Shown piece after piece: positions 43,966-54,735 of a DNA stretch of 64,000 nt. Position 1 is the first letter of the stretch, and each line of letters starts with the position of its first letter. The stretch is taken from the NCBI GenBank assembly GCA_963704595.1, contig OY969922.1, positions 3,720,001 to 3,784,000 on the forward strand, given 5' to 3'. The notes under the pieces were generated by a model that was given only the letters and a program-made list of their open reading frames with translations, made no database searches and was not told where the DNA came from. Origin of the DNA: Acuticoccus sp963704595. GTDB taxonomy: Bacteria; Pseudomonadota; Alphaproteobacteria; Rhizobiales; Amorphaceae. The translations under genes and the position numbers were made by a program.

Positions 43966-44877
43966 TCAGCGCCGGGTCGCCGCCGCGCGAAGGCCCGCCT
44001 TCCAGTCCGCCAGCGTGGTGCCCTCGCGGTCGAGCGTGGCGGCGACATCGTCGATCAGGCGCACCATCGTCGCCGGCCGGTGGAGCGTCCCCGTGCCGAC
44101 CGCGACCGCCGCGGCGCCGGCTGCGAAATAGTCCCGCATATCGGCGAGCGTCAGGACGCCGCCGCAGCCGACGATGGGGATCGCGACGCGGGCGACCATG
44201 TCGTCGACGATGCGCAGGCCGACGGGCTTCAGCGGCGGACCGGAGAGGCCGCCTGTGCGGTTGGACACACGCGGGGCGCCGGTTTCGCCCAGCGCCATCG
44301 CCGGCATGGTGTTGCTTGCGATCAGCGCGTCCGCCCCTGCGGCCTCGCAGGCCAGCGCGACGGCGCCGGGCGCCGTGGCGGCGGGGGTGAGCTTGCACCA
44401 CAGCGGCTTGGTGCTGACGGCGCGGCAGCCGGCGACGACGGCCTCCGCGTCCCTCGGGTCGGCGGCGAAGATCCGCCCGCCCGCCTCGAGGTTGGGGCAG
44501 GAAAGGTTGAGCTCCACCGCGTCGGCGTCGGTGGCCGACAGGCGCTCGGCGAGTTCGGCGAACTCGGCGGCGGTGTCGGCCGAAACCGAGACGATCACGG
44601 GCGGCCGGTGCGCCTTGTAGAGGGGCAGCACGTCGCGGATGAAGGCCTCGACGCCGTCCGACGGGATGCCGATGGCGTTGATGATGCCCCCGGCCGCCTC
44701 CGCAAGGCGCGGCGCGGGATGGCCGCGGCGTGCGCCGGGCGTGATCGTCTTGGGCACCAGTGCGCCGAGCCGGTCGATGTCGAACACGCGGGCGTGCTGG
44801 AGGCCGAACGTGCCCGACGCGGGAATGACGGGGCACGCCAGCGCGACCCCGCCGAGGGTGAGCGAGAGGTCGGCCAT
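43966..44877 (-). CDS. pyrD: Dihydroorotate dehydrogenase class 1B catalytic subunit
   Basis: 303 residues. ACPVIPASGTFG, NAIGIPSDGVEAF, ELNLSCPN with the class-1 catalytic Cys, KLTPAATA, GGLSGPPLKP and GCGGVLTLADMRDYFAAGA are the FMN barrel motifs. As class 1B it needs the PyrK electron-transfer partner, which is encoded immediately upstream and overlaps it (TGATG). Class 1B uses NAD+, unlike the membrane quinone-linked class 2 common in Proteobacteria. Confidence 0.94.
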   Translation of the reverse strand: MADLSLTLGGVALACPVIPASGTFGLQHARVFDIDRLGALVPKTITPGARRGHPAPRLAEAAGGIINAIGIPSDGVEAFIRDVLPLYKAHRPPVIVSVSADTAAEFAELAERLSATDADAVELNLSCPNLEAGGRIFAADPRDAEAVVAGCRAVSTKPLWCKLTPAATAPGAVALACEAAGADALIASNTMPAMALGETGAPRVSNRTGGLSGPPLKPVGLRIVDDMVARVAIPIVGCGGVLTLADMRDYFAAGAAAVAVGTGTLHRPATMVRLIDDVAATLDREGTTLADWKAGLRAAATRR

Positions 44878-45651
44878 CAGCCGCGCCCCCCGAAATCGGG
44901 CTGGCCCAGCGGGAAGATCGGCCCCTCGCAGACGAGGAGCTGCGGTCCCGCGCGGGTGTCGTGGATGCACACCTTGCAGACGCCGAGGCCGCACGCCATC
45001 GCCGCCTGCAGCGACGCCTCGCCTGGAATGCCGGCGCGCGCGGCGTAGGCCTGCGCGATTCCCATCGCCGCGTTGCCCGCCCCGGCGGCGACGAAGCCCG
45101 GCTTCTGCGCAGAGAGCGCGGCGTCGAGACCGCCGAGCGGCACGTAATCGACGGCGGCTCCGGTTGCCTTGAAGGCAGCGAGCAGCGGGCCGTCGGACGG
45201 GTTTTTCCCGTCCTCGACCATCAGGACGCGGTCATCGTGACCCGCGGCGCGGCGCTCGTGGCAAAGTGCCAGCATCGTTCCGGCGTGGAAGGCGTCGGCG
45301 ACGATGGCGATCGGCGCGTCAGGCGCAGAAAAGGTGTTGCCGAGGGGGCCGATGAGCGCGACGCGGTCGCCGGGCCGGGCAGCCGCCAGCATCTGCGTCC
45401 CGGCGCGCTTGATGTTGAAGGCGATGGCGAGTTGCTCCGTCCATCCGCGGCACGAGGCTGAGCGGCCGGGGCAGGATCGGCGCGCCCGGCGCAAGGCTCG
45501 CCAGCATCGCGAACTGCCCTGCGCGCGCACCGCGGAACGCGTCCGGCCAGTCGAGCCTCAGCTCGCAGACCGTGCCGTCGACGGTGATGGAAGTGACGGT
45601 GCAGTCGACGTCGACGACATCGCGCACGGTGGGGGCGGCGGCTTCGCTCAT
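44877..45651 (-). CDS. pyrK: Dihydroorotate dehydrogenase electron-transfer subunit PyrK (one frame break)
   Basis: Ferredoxin-reductase-like FAD/NAD protein of about 257 residues. RPLSLVPRMD is the FAD motif; one extra base at about 45438 shifts the frame, after which EQLAIAFNIKRAGTQMLA and PGDRVALIGPLGNTF follow. The [2Fe-2S] site is CGLGVCKVC, with a later Cys in LLVCEGP. Start overlaps the stop of the upstream deacetylase-like gene by 4 bases (ATGA). Confidence 0.88.
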
Positions 45652-46674
45652 CGGGCGTCCATGAAGGCGGAGAGGAAGGCTGCGGCGTTGTCGGTGAGTG
45701 CTGGCGCGAGGTAGCCGCCCTCCTGCACGAGCGCGACCGGCAGCCCCGACGCACCGATCAACGCCCCTGCCCTGCGCATTCCTTCAGTGGTGACCGCCAT
45801 GCCGCCGAGCGGGTCGCTTTCGTGCGCGTCGAACCCGAGGGCGAGGACGATGCGTATCCGCGCCGAAGCGGGCGATGTCGCCGAGCCCCGCCTCGAGGGC
45901 TGCGAGCCAGGCGTCGTCGCGGCTTCTCATCGGGAGCGGCCGGTTGACGTTGTAGCCCTCGCCGGGGCCGGCGCCGGTCTCCGCCGCATGACCGACGAAC
46001 CAGGGATAGAAGTTGTGCGGGTCGGCGTGGATCGACACCGTCAACACGTCCCGCCGCTCGTAGAAGATCGCCTGCGTGCCGTTGCCGTGGTGGACGTCGA
46101 TGTCGAGGATCGCGGGGCGCGCGCCTTTTGCCGCGAGGTGCGCGGCGCAGATGGCGGCATTGTTGAGGAAGCAGTGGCCGCCGGCGACTTCGGCGCTCGC
46201 GTGGTGGCCGGGCGGGCGCGTCAGCGCGTAGGCCTCGCGCGCGCCGTCCGCCAGAGCGTTCGCGGCGGCGACGGCGCACTCCGCGGCACGGCGCGCGGCA
46301 TGGCCGGTGTGCGGGCCGACCGGGCAGGCAAGGTCGCTCATGTGCCACCCGGCGCGGCCGACGAGCCCGTCCGGATAGGTCGCCTCGGCGCGGCGCGGCT
46401 GGGCGTTGCCCACCACCTCCGCCCCGGCGCCGGTGATCGCCTGCCAACCTTCGAAGGCGTGCTCCAGGAATGCCAGGTAGCGGGGGGTGTGCACCGCGGC
46501 GAGCGGCGCGATGCCGGCGTCCGGCGGGGACTCGTGGGTGAGGCCGACTTCGCCGAGCGCCGCGAGGAGGCGCTTTGCCCGTTCGGCGCGCTCCTCGTTG
46601 GCGGCGACCCGGCCGCGCAGAAGGAAGAACTCCGGCGCGTGCGCCTCTGTCTCCGGGGCATAGAATACGCGCAT
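45648..46674 (-). CDS. Histone deacetylase family protein / acetylpolyamine amidohydrolase-like (one frame break)
   Basis: About 341 residues starting MRVFYAPETEAHAPEFF. Zn-amidohydrolase motifs: RPPGHHASAEVAGGHCFLNN, ILDIDVHHGNGTQAIFY and SIHADPHNFYPWF with the metal His/Asp ligands, then, after one extra base at about 45852, LALGFDAHESDPLGG with the second catalytic Asp. Family members deacetylate polyamines or acyl-lysine. It is the first gene of the set that continues with pyrK, pyrD and pyrE, overlapping pyrK. Confidence 0.85.
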
Positions 46675-46810
46675 GGGGCCTCCACGGTCGCGGGCGGCGG
46701 GGATGATCGCCGGCACCGCGGCAACGCCGGAGGCAGGCAATAGCGCGCGCATTCGGCGCGGCGCAAGCGCCGGCGGGGGATCGGGCCAGCCATTGGAAGA
46801 CGAAGGGGGA

Positions 46811-46885
46811 TGGAGCGGGCGATGGGGATCGAACCCACGACATCAAGCTTGGGAAGCTTGCGTTCTACCGCTGAACTACACCCGC
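46811..46885 (-). tRNA. tRNA-Gly (anticodon CCC)
   Basis: 75 bases with encoded CCA. On the minus strand GCGGGTG pairs with CGCCCGC, the D-arm reads TAGTTCAGCGGTAGAAC, the anticodon stem CAAGC/GCTTG holds loop TTCCCAA with CCC, and the T-loop is GGTTCGATCC. A TTGACA promoter precedes it. Confidence 0.96.
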
Positions 46886-46894
46886 ATGACGCGC

Positions 46895-46923
46895 ACATCA
46901 GTCCGAACGGTGGGCGATGTCAA
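46895..46923 (-). promoter_or_regulatory. Sigma70-type promoter of tRNA-Gly
   Basis: Minus strand: perfect -35 TTGACA (46918-46923), 17-base spacer and -10 TGATGT (46895-46900, four of six). The tRNA starts nine bases downstream of the -10 box. Confidence 0.6.
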
Positions 46924-47029
46924 GCCGGGTTCAGGCGGTTCCGGCTAACCGTCGGAGCGCTTGACCGTCATGCCGCGCCGCAGCATGAGGAGCCGGCCCT
47001 ATCACCCCCATGCCAACCGGAGTTGCCCC

Positions 47030-47848
47030 GTGCTCGAGCGTATCCGCAAACTGGTGACGTCCCGCGCCTGGGAAGGGATGATCATCACCATCATCCTCAT
47101 CAACGCCGCGATCCTCGGGCTGATGACCTCGGACAGTGCGATGGCCGCCGCGGGGCCGGTTCTGGTCGCGCTCGACCAGATCATCATTGCCATCTTCATC
47201 ATCGAGATCGTCCTGCGGATCGCGGTGTTTCGCGTCCGCTTCTTCACCGACCCATGGAGCTTGTTCGACCTCCTGGTCGTGCTGATCGCGGTCGCGCCGG
47301 CGACGCGCGAGTTCTCCGTGCTGCGCTCGCTGCGGATCCTTCGGGTGCTGCGGCTGATCTCGGTCGTTCCGTCGCTCAAGCGGGTGGTCGGCGGGCTGAT
47401 CGCGGCGCTCCCCGGCATGGCCTCGATCATGTTCCTGATGGCCCTGATCTTCTACGTCTTTGCAGTGATGGCGACGTCGCTCTACGGCGACAGCTTCCCG
47501 GACTGGTTCGGCACGGTGGGCGAGTCCTTCTATTCGCTGTTCCAGATCATGACGCTGGAATCGTGGTCGATGGGGATCGTGCGCCCGGTGATGGAGGCGC
47601 ACCCCTATGCGTGGGTCTTCTTCGTTCCGTTCATCATGGTGACCTCGTTCGCTGTCCTGAACCTTTTCATCGGTATCATCGTCTCCGGGATGCAGCAGGA
47701 CGTGGAGGCGGAGGCTGCCGCCAGCCGCGACGCGATGATGGAGGAGCAGTCCTCCATGCACGACGACATCAAGGCCCTGCGACGCGACGTCGGGGCCTTG
47801 CGCGAGGCTCTCGCGCGGCAGGGAACGACCGGCCCCGGCGCGGGCTGA
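47030..47848 (+). CDS. Voltage-gated sodium channel subunit, NaChBac type
   Basis: 272 residues, single six-helix domain forming a homotetramer. S1 begins WEGMIITIILINAAILG; S4 LRSLRILRVLRLISVVPSLK carries the periodic Arg gating charges; the pore selectivity filter is TLESWSM, matching the TLESW signature of bacterial Na+ channels. S6 (FAVLNLFIGIIVSGMQQ) is followed by a coiled-coil-like tail that would assemble the tetramer. The likely start is GTG at 47030 giving VLERIRKLV; an ATG at 46961 only adds a basic leader. Confidence 0.88.
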   Translation: MLERIRKLVTSRAWEGMIITIILINAAILGLMTSDSAMAAAGPVLVALDQIIIAIFIIEIVLRIAVFRVRFFTDPWSLFDLLVVLIAVAPATREFSVLRSLRILRVLRLISVVPSLKRVVGGLIAALPGMASIMFLMALIFYVFAVMATSLYGDSFPDWFGTVGESFYSLFQIMTLESWSMGIVRPVMEAHPYAWVFFVPFIMVTSFAVLNLFIGIIVSGMQQDVEAEAAASRDAMMEEQSSMHDDIKALRRDVGALREALARQGTTGPGAG

Positions 47849-47983
47849 GGGGCGCGGCGCCGGCACCGGCACCCTGTCGGCGAAAGCCCCAGGCGACCAT
47901 CGCATGAGATGAAGCGGACTGCCTCGGCGCGCGGAAAGCCCTTCGCGCGCCACGAGGTCCAATTCGTAGATGGAGGTTCGCCA

Positions 47984-48589
47984 ATGCGTGCCCGTGCATT
48001 CGCTGCAGCGCTCTGCGGTGCGGCAATCGCCCTCCAGGCGCAAGCGTCTGAGGTTCCGCCCAACCCGAAGCAGCTGATCAACGCGGAGGTCATTGCCGAG
48101 GTTCAGGAGATGCTTGCGCGCGAGGTGGTCTCCTATGCACTCAGGAACTACAACCGCTCGCGCGCCGGGCTGACGCAGGACGACATCCTCGCGCTCGACG
48201 CCAGGTGGAAGGACGAGCGCGAACGCGAACGCAAGCCGCTCATCGTGGGGACGCTGTCCAACCCCCTCTCCTCCTACCTGACGCGGATACAGGCGCGTTC
48301 GGCCGGCCTCTACGCGGAGATCTTCGTGACCGACGAGAACGGCCTCAACGCCGGGCAGAGCAGCGTCACCAGCGACATGTGGCAGGGCGACGAGGCGAAG
48401 TTCCAGGAAACCTTCGACAAGGGCTCCGGCGCCGTCTTCATCGACGAGGCCGAGTGGAACGACGAGAGCAAGACCTGGCGCGCCCAGCTCAACCTGACGA
48501 TCGACGATCCGGCGAGCGGGGAACCGATCGGCGCTGCCACCTTCGAGATCAATCTGACCGAACTCCAGAGGCGGGCCGCCCAGTCATGA
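47984..48589 (+). CDS. Secreted periplasmic protein paired with a chemoreceptor, sensor-domain-like
   Basis: 201 residues with a signal peptide (MRARAFAAALCGAAIALQAQAS). The mature part has a long helix (QLINAEVIAEVQEMLAREVV) and a segment LYAEIFVTDENGLNAGQSSVT that resembles the core of PAS-like/PDC ligand sensors, followed by GAATFEINLTEL. GGAGG-like Shine-Dalgarno sequence (TGGAGGTTCGCCA) precedes ATG 47984. Its stop overlaps the chemoreceptor ATG (ATGA). I infer it captures a ligand or gives a signal to that receptor; no family name is certain. Confidence 0.65.
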   Translation: MRARAFAAALCGAAIALQAQASEVPPNPKQLINAEVIAEVQEMLAREVVSYALRNYNRSRAGLTQDDILALDARWKDERERERKPLIVGTLSNPLSSYLTRIQARSAGLYAEIFVTDENGLNAGQSSVTSDMWQGDEAKFQETFDKGSGAVFIDEAEWNDESKTWRAQLNLTIDDPASGEPIGAATFEINLTELQRRAAQS

Positions 48590-50278
48590 AAAATCTCTCG
48601 ATCGCCAACAAGGGCACGCTCGCCTGCGGCGCCATCGCGCTGATCTCGATCGCCGCATTCGGCATCGTGATCTGGTCGACGATGATGCAGTCGCGCACCA
48701 CCGAGCAGGTGCTCCAGACCTACCGGCTCGCCGTTGCGACGGTGGAATATCGCGACGCCATGGAGAAAGGGCACGCCTACCTCCTGCAGAAGCTCGTCCT
48801 CGGCGAAGATGTCGAGGAAGAGGAGGTGCGCGCGGCGTTCGACGATTCGCGCAGGCAGCTGGAATCCATCCGCGACTATGTGGACGGCCTCGATGGCGAC
48901 GACGCGTTCATCGCCCGTCTCGACACGATCGCGGCCCTGCGGGATGAATGGTTCCGCGACATCGCTCTCCTCCAGATCCGCGACATGGGCGACCCCTTCC
49001 GCGTCGATCTCGCCAGGCTTCGCGAGAACGACGTGCGTGGCCGCGAGATCTGGGTGATCCTCGACGAGGAGATGAAAGCGCTGATCGCCGAGTTGCGGAA
49101 TTCTCCGGCAGGTGTATACGAAGCATCTCGAGCAGGAGCAGACCATACTCCTCACCAGCGGCATCGTGGGCGGCGTCATCGTCACCCTCCTGTCCATGTT
49201 CGTTACGATATTCGTGCGCCGCCAGATCGCAGCTCCGCTGCGCGATCACACCGGCGTCGCGCTGGCGCTGCGCTCCCACGACTGGTCGGTCGCGATCCCG
49301 CACCTCAAGCGGCAGGACGAGATCGGCGAACTCGGCCGCGCCCTCCAGACCCTGCGCGACGAGGGCAAGATCGCGGAGGAAAACGACGCCAAGTACCGCG
49401 TCGAATTGGAGGCTCAGATCAAGCAGGCCGCCGCGATGAAGCGTGCCTCGGACGAGTTCAAGACGACGTCGGCCGCCGTGCTCGACGAACTGGAATCGGC
49501 CGGTCTCGCCCTTGCGGAGGCTGCGCACTCGCTCGGCCTGCGCGCCGGCGAGGGCCACGCGCTCACCAGCAGCGTCGCGGAGGCTGCATCGTCTTCCGGC
49601 TCCAACATGCAGAGCGTCGCCGCCGCGATCGAGGAGATGTCGATCTCGGTCGACGAGATCAGCCGTCAGGTCCAGGCCGCGACGCAGCTGACGCAGCAGA
49701 CCACGCAGGCCTCGCAGGCGGCGATCGAGCAGGTCTCGGGCCTGCTCGAAAAGTCCAAGAAGATCAACGATGTCATCCAGATCATCGACAACATCGCAGA
49801 GCAGATCAACCTTCTCGCCCTCAACGCGACCATCGAATCGGCGCGTGCCGGCGAGGCCGGCAAGGGATTTGCGGTGGTGGCCCAGCAGGTGAAGGAGCTC
49901 GCGGACCAGACCGGCAGCGCGACGGAGGAAATCTCCAAGGTCATCAACGACGTGCGCAAGGAGATCTCGGACGTTGTGCTCGCCATCGAGGGCATCGGCA
50001 CCTCGATCAACGCGGTGAACGACAACTCGTCCACCGTCGCCGCTGCGGTCGAGCAGCAGAGCGCCGCGATCAACGAGATCTCTTCCAACGTCGGCGCGGT
50101 ATCGACCCAGACCAACACGGTCGCCAGCAACGTCAAGGGCGTCGCCAAGCAGATCGGCGAGACGCACAGCCTCGCCGAGAACGTCCGCGGCCTCTCCTCC
50201 CGCGTGAAGGACAACGGCGCGAAGATGCAGAAGGAGATCGCGTCCTTCTTCGAAGCGATCCGCAACCGCGCCGCCTGA
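48586..50278 (+). CDS. Methyl-accepting chemotaxis protein (one frame break)
   Basis: About 563 residues after correction of one extra base near 49104. N-terminal helix (GTLACGAIALISIAAFGIVIW), a four-helix-type periplasmic domain rich in charged residues (EDVEEEEVRAAFDDSRRQLE), a second helix (SGIVGGVIVTLLSMFVTIF), a HAMP domain (RRQIAAPLRDHTG to EIGELGRALQTL) and the MCP signalling domain. The hairpin tip IAEQINLLALNATIESARAG is fully conserved, so coupling to CheW/CheA is expected. No CheR-binding C-terminal pentapeptide is visible. Translation is coupled to the upstream secreted protein. Confidence 0.9.
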
Positions 50279-50285
50279 CCCGGCC

Positions 50286-50304
50286 GCGGGCCTCCCCGGC
50301 CCGC
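50286..50304 (+). terminator. Hairpin after the chemoreceptor gene
   Basis: GCGGGCC (50286-50292) pairs with GGCCCGC (50298-50304); no T-run, so termination is only suggested. A second 8-bp palindrome (GCCCGAGC, 50426-50433, with 50449-50456) lies further into the same 255-base spacer, which otherwise shows nothing. Confidence 0.4.
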
Positions 50305-50533
50305 GCGCCATCGCTCTCCGTGCCGCTGCATGACGTGAGAACCTAGCGCTAGCCGCCGGGCACGGTCCCGCTCACGGGCAGCCCGACGGCACGCCGGTCG
50401 GACGGCACCGGGGAACGGAGGCTCCGCCCGAGCCGGTGGCACCCCGGTGCTCGGGCCTGACCAGCACTGAAGGCATAGGTGCGCCGCGCATAAACGCCTT
50501 CCTCAGAAAGTCCGAGCGGCCTAATGCGGTTCG

Positions 50534-51406
50534 ATGACAACTGTCACGATGCTCCACGCGGTCACCAGAGACCGGCATGATTTCGCGCCATTCGCCGCCC
50601 TCCTCGGCCGGCTGAACCCGCGCCCCATCGACCTCTTGGGCCACGGCGATGCGCCGCGGTCCGCAAGCTACCGCCTCAGAGACTTCGCCGCCGCCGTCCC
50701 CTGGCCCGGCCCTCCCGGCGCACCTTTCGCCAGCAGCGCCTCTCCCGCTCCATACGCAGCGGACCCCGCGACCAGCGGCATTTTGCAACCGAACGCCCCT
50801 CGTCGTCCCGAAGCGAACGCGGACGACGCACCCCTTTTCTACGGTCATTCCCTCGGAGGACTGGTGGCGCTCGCGGTGGCGGCTGCCCACCCCGGCGGGT
50901 TGCGCGGTCTGGTGCTGGAAGATCCGCCGCTGTTCGAATTGCGCCAGCCGCGCCTCGACACGACGCCGTGGGCGAGCGGCTTTCGCGCCCTGAAGCGCAT
51001 CATCACCGGCAAGGGCCGGGACTGGACGCTGGCCGAGTGGCAGGAGGCCGTCGCCGCGTGGCCCTCTGGGCACGGCGAGCAGACCATCCTCGAGTTCGGC
51101 GGCACCGAAGCCGTCGCCCGCCGCGCCCGCCAGATCGCGGCGCTCGACCCCGCCGTGCTCGACGCGATGGTCGCCCCCGACCTCCACGAGGACTTCGACC
51201 CGGTCGCGGCGATCCGGGCCGCACGCTGCCCCGTCACCATCCTCGTCGGCGCGCGCGACGCCGGCAGCGCCCTCAGCGCGGACGACGTCGCGATTCTTGC
51301 CGCCGAACCCAGCGTGACCCTTGTGCGGATCCGGGCGGGAGGCCACTACCTCCACGAGGCAAGGCCAGACCTGTGCGTCAGCGCGCTGAAGGCCCTCGCC
51401 CCCTGA
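50534..51406 (+). CDS. Alpha/beta hydrolase
   Basis: 290 residues. The nucleophile elbow FYGHSLGGLVAL places Ser106, with a probable Asp in VGARDAGSA and His in AGGHYLHEA completing the triad. About 60 residues between the first strand and the elbow are an unusually Pro/Ala-rich insertion. No leader peptide. ATG 50534 begins MTTVTMLHAVTRDRHDF. Substrate unknown. Confidence 0.85.
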   Translation: MTTVTMLHAVTRDRHDFAPFAALLGRLNPRPIDLLGHGDAPRSASYRLRDFAAAVPWPGPPGAPFASSASPAPYAADPATSGILQPNAPRRPEANADDAPLFYGHSLGGLVALAVAAAHPGGLRGLVLEDPPLFELRQPRLDTTPWASGFRALKRIITGKGRDWTLAEWQEAVAAWPSGHGEQTILEFGGTEAVARRARQIAALDPAVLDAMVAPDLHEDFDPVAAIRAARCPVTILVGARDAGSALSADDVAILAAEPSVTLVRIRAGGHYLHEARPDLCVSALKALAP

Positions 51407-51470
51407 AACAACCGCCACCGCGCCCGGCGAGCCGACCCACGCGATCGCGAGCCCGCCACCTGGAGCCCCG

Positions 51471-52509
51471 ATGACAGACGAGCCCGCCACGGCCGCGCGG
51501 CAAGGAGCCCGCGGCCCAGCCGCGCCGGCCGGCGCGACCGGCGCCTCCGCAATGTCCGCGGCGCCCACCGTCCTCGCCACCGCCGCCGTCCCGAAATTCT
51601 CGGCGCGGATGGACGGGACGTCGTGGGCGATGCTGACGGCGCTTTCGGCGCTATGGGGCTGCTCGTTCGTCTTCGTCGAGGTCATCCTCACCGCGATCCC
51701 GGTGCTGACGCTGGTCGCGCTGCGCGTCCTCATCGCAGCGCTCACCCTGTGGATTGCCGTGGGACATCACGCGCACGCCGCTGCCCCGACCGCCGCGGAT
51801 CTGGGGCGCGTTTCTCGTCCTCGGCGTCATCAACAACGCGATCCCGTTCTCGCTCATCGTCTACGGGCAGACCGAGATCACGGCCGGGCTCGCCGCGATC
51901 CTCAACGCAACCACCCCGCTCTTCACAGGCCTCATCGCCGGCATCGCCCTCACCGATGAGAAGCTGACGCCGGCCAAGCTCGGCGGCATGGCGCTCGGCT
52001 TCGTGGGCGTCGTGGTGATGATCGGCCCCGGCGCGATCCTGACCCTCGGCGGCGACATCCTCCCCGAGCTCGCGATTATCGGCGCCGCGCTCTCCTATGG
52101 CTTCGCCGCGGTGTACGGCCGCCGCTTTCGCCGGTTCGGGGTGCGGCCTGTCGTCATTGCCGCAGGACAGACGACGGCGTCCGCCTCGATCATGGTGCCG
52201 CTCGCGCTCCTTGTGGACGGGCCGGCGGTGTTCTCCGTCGACAGCCCGCTGATCTGGACCGCGATGGTCGCCAACGCCTGCCTTTCCACTGCGTTGGCGT
52301 ACATCCTTTATTTCAGCGTCCTTGCCCGTGCCGGGGCCACCAACGCCAGCCTCGTCACGGTGCTGGTGCCGGTGTTTGCCGTCATCATCGGCACGCTTCT
52401 CCTCGATGAATCGCTCGCAATCGAACAGATCTGCGGAATGGGCTTGATCTTCGCGGGACTTGCCGTGATTGACGGAAGGCTGTTCAAGAGAACGGTCGAA
52501 CGTCCATAA
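51471..52509 (+). CDS. EamA/DMT family transporter (one frame break)
   Basis: About 345 residues with an extra, Ala/Pro-rich cytoplasmic leader of around 50 residues before the first helix (WAMLTALSALWGCSFVFVE). The frame shifts by one extra base at 51760-51800, after which RIWGAFLVLGVINNAIPF and LIVYGQTEITAGLAAILNA continue the ten-helix EamA pattern. The ATG at 51546 would omit part of the leader. Substrate unknown. Confidence 0.83.
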
Positions 52510-52605
52510 GCAGGCAGGCAGCGTTGCGCGCTCAAAAACGCTATGCTATCGCCCGCCCGAAACGTGAGGCCGCCGCGCCGCCCTTTCAGAAAGAGACGAC
52601 ACGCT

Positions 52606-53160
52606 TTGGCCAGACCGACAACATCCGGCGTTGAATTGCGCTACGGCTCCGCCCTCTTCGAACTCGCCCGCGATGCCAATTCGCTGGAGAGCGTGGAGAA
52701 GGACGTCAATTCCCTGCGCACCATGCTCGGCGAGAGCGCCGACCTGAAGCGCCTCATCAAGAGCCCGCTGTTCTCGGCGGAGGTTCAGGGCAAGGCCCTG
52801 TCCGCCATCATGGACAAGGCCGAGATCACCGGGCTGACCGCCAATTTCGTCAAGCTGGTCGCCAAGAACCGCCGCATCTTCGCCCTGCCGGGGATGCTGA
52901 AGGCGTTCGGTGAGCTCCTGGCCGACCACCGCGGCGAGACCATCGCCGTCATCACATCCGCGGAGCCGCTCAGCGAGAGCCAGGTGGCCGCACTCAAGGA
53001 AGCGCTGGCCGAGAAGGCCGGCGGAACAATCAAGCTCGAGACCCACGTGGACCCGACCCTCATCGGCGGTCTGATCGTGCGTCTGGGCAGCCAGATGATC
53101 GACACCAGCGTTCGGACCCGCCTCCAGGGTCTGCGCGCCGCCATGAAGGAAGCCGCATAA
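52606..53160 (+). CDS. atpH: ATP synthase F1 subunit delta
   Basis: 184 residues, linking F1 to the b stalk. TTG 52606 gives the conserved opening ARPTTSGVELRYGSALFELA; an upstream ATG at 52543 adds a basic leader with no family counterpart. Later motifs are RIFALPGMLKAFGELLADHRG and VDPTLIGGLIVRLGS, hallmarks of AtpH. It precedes atpA by one base. Confidence 0.94.
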   Translation: MARPTTSGVELRYGSALFELARDANSLESVEKDVNSLRTMLGESADLKRLIKSPLFSAEVQGKALSAIMDKAEITGLTANFVKLVAKNRRIFALPGMLKAFGELLADHRGETIAVITSAEPLSESQVAALKEALAEKAGGTIKLETHVDPTLIGGLIVRLGSQMIDTSVRTRLQGLRAAMKEAA

Positions 53161-54714
<1,554 letters not shown>

Positions 54715-54735
54715 GCGCGCTTTCTGGCAAATCAC

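Noticed and set aside
50279..50533. Short minus-strand ORF upstream of the hydrolase
   Set aside because: Arg/Gly/Pro-rich, overlaps a palindrome and shows no motif or ribosome-binding site.
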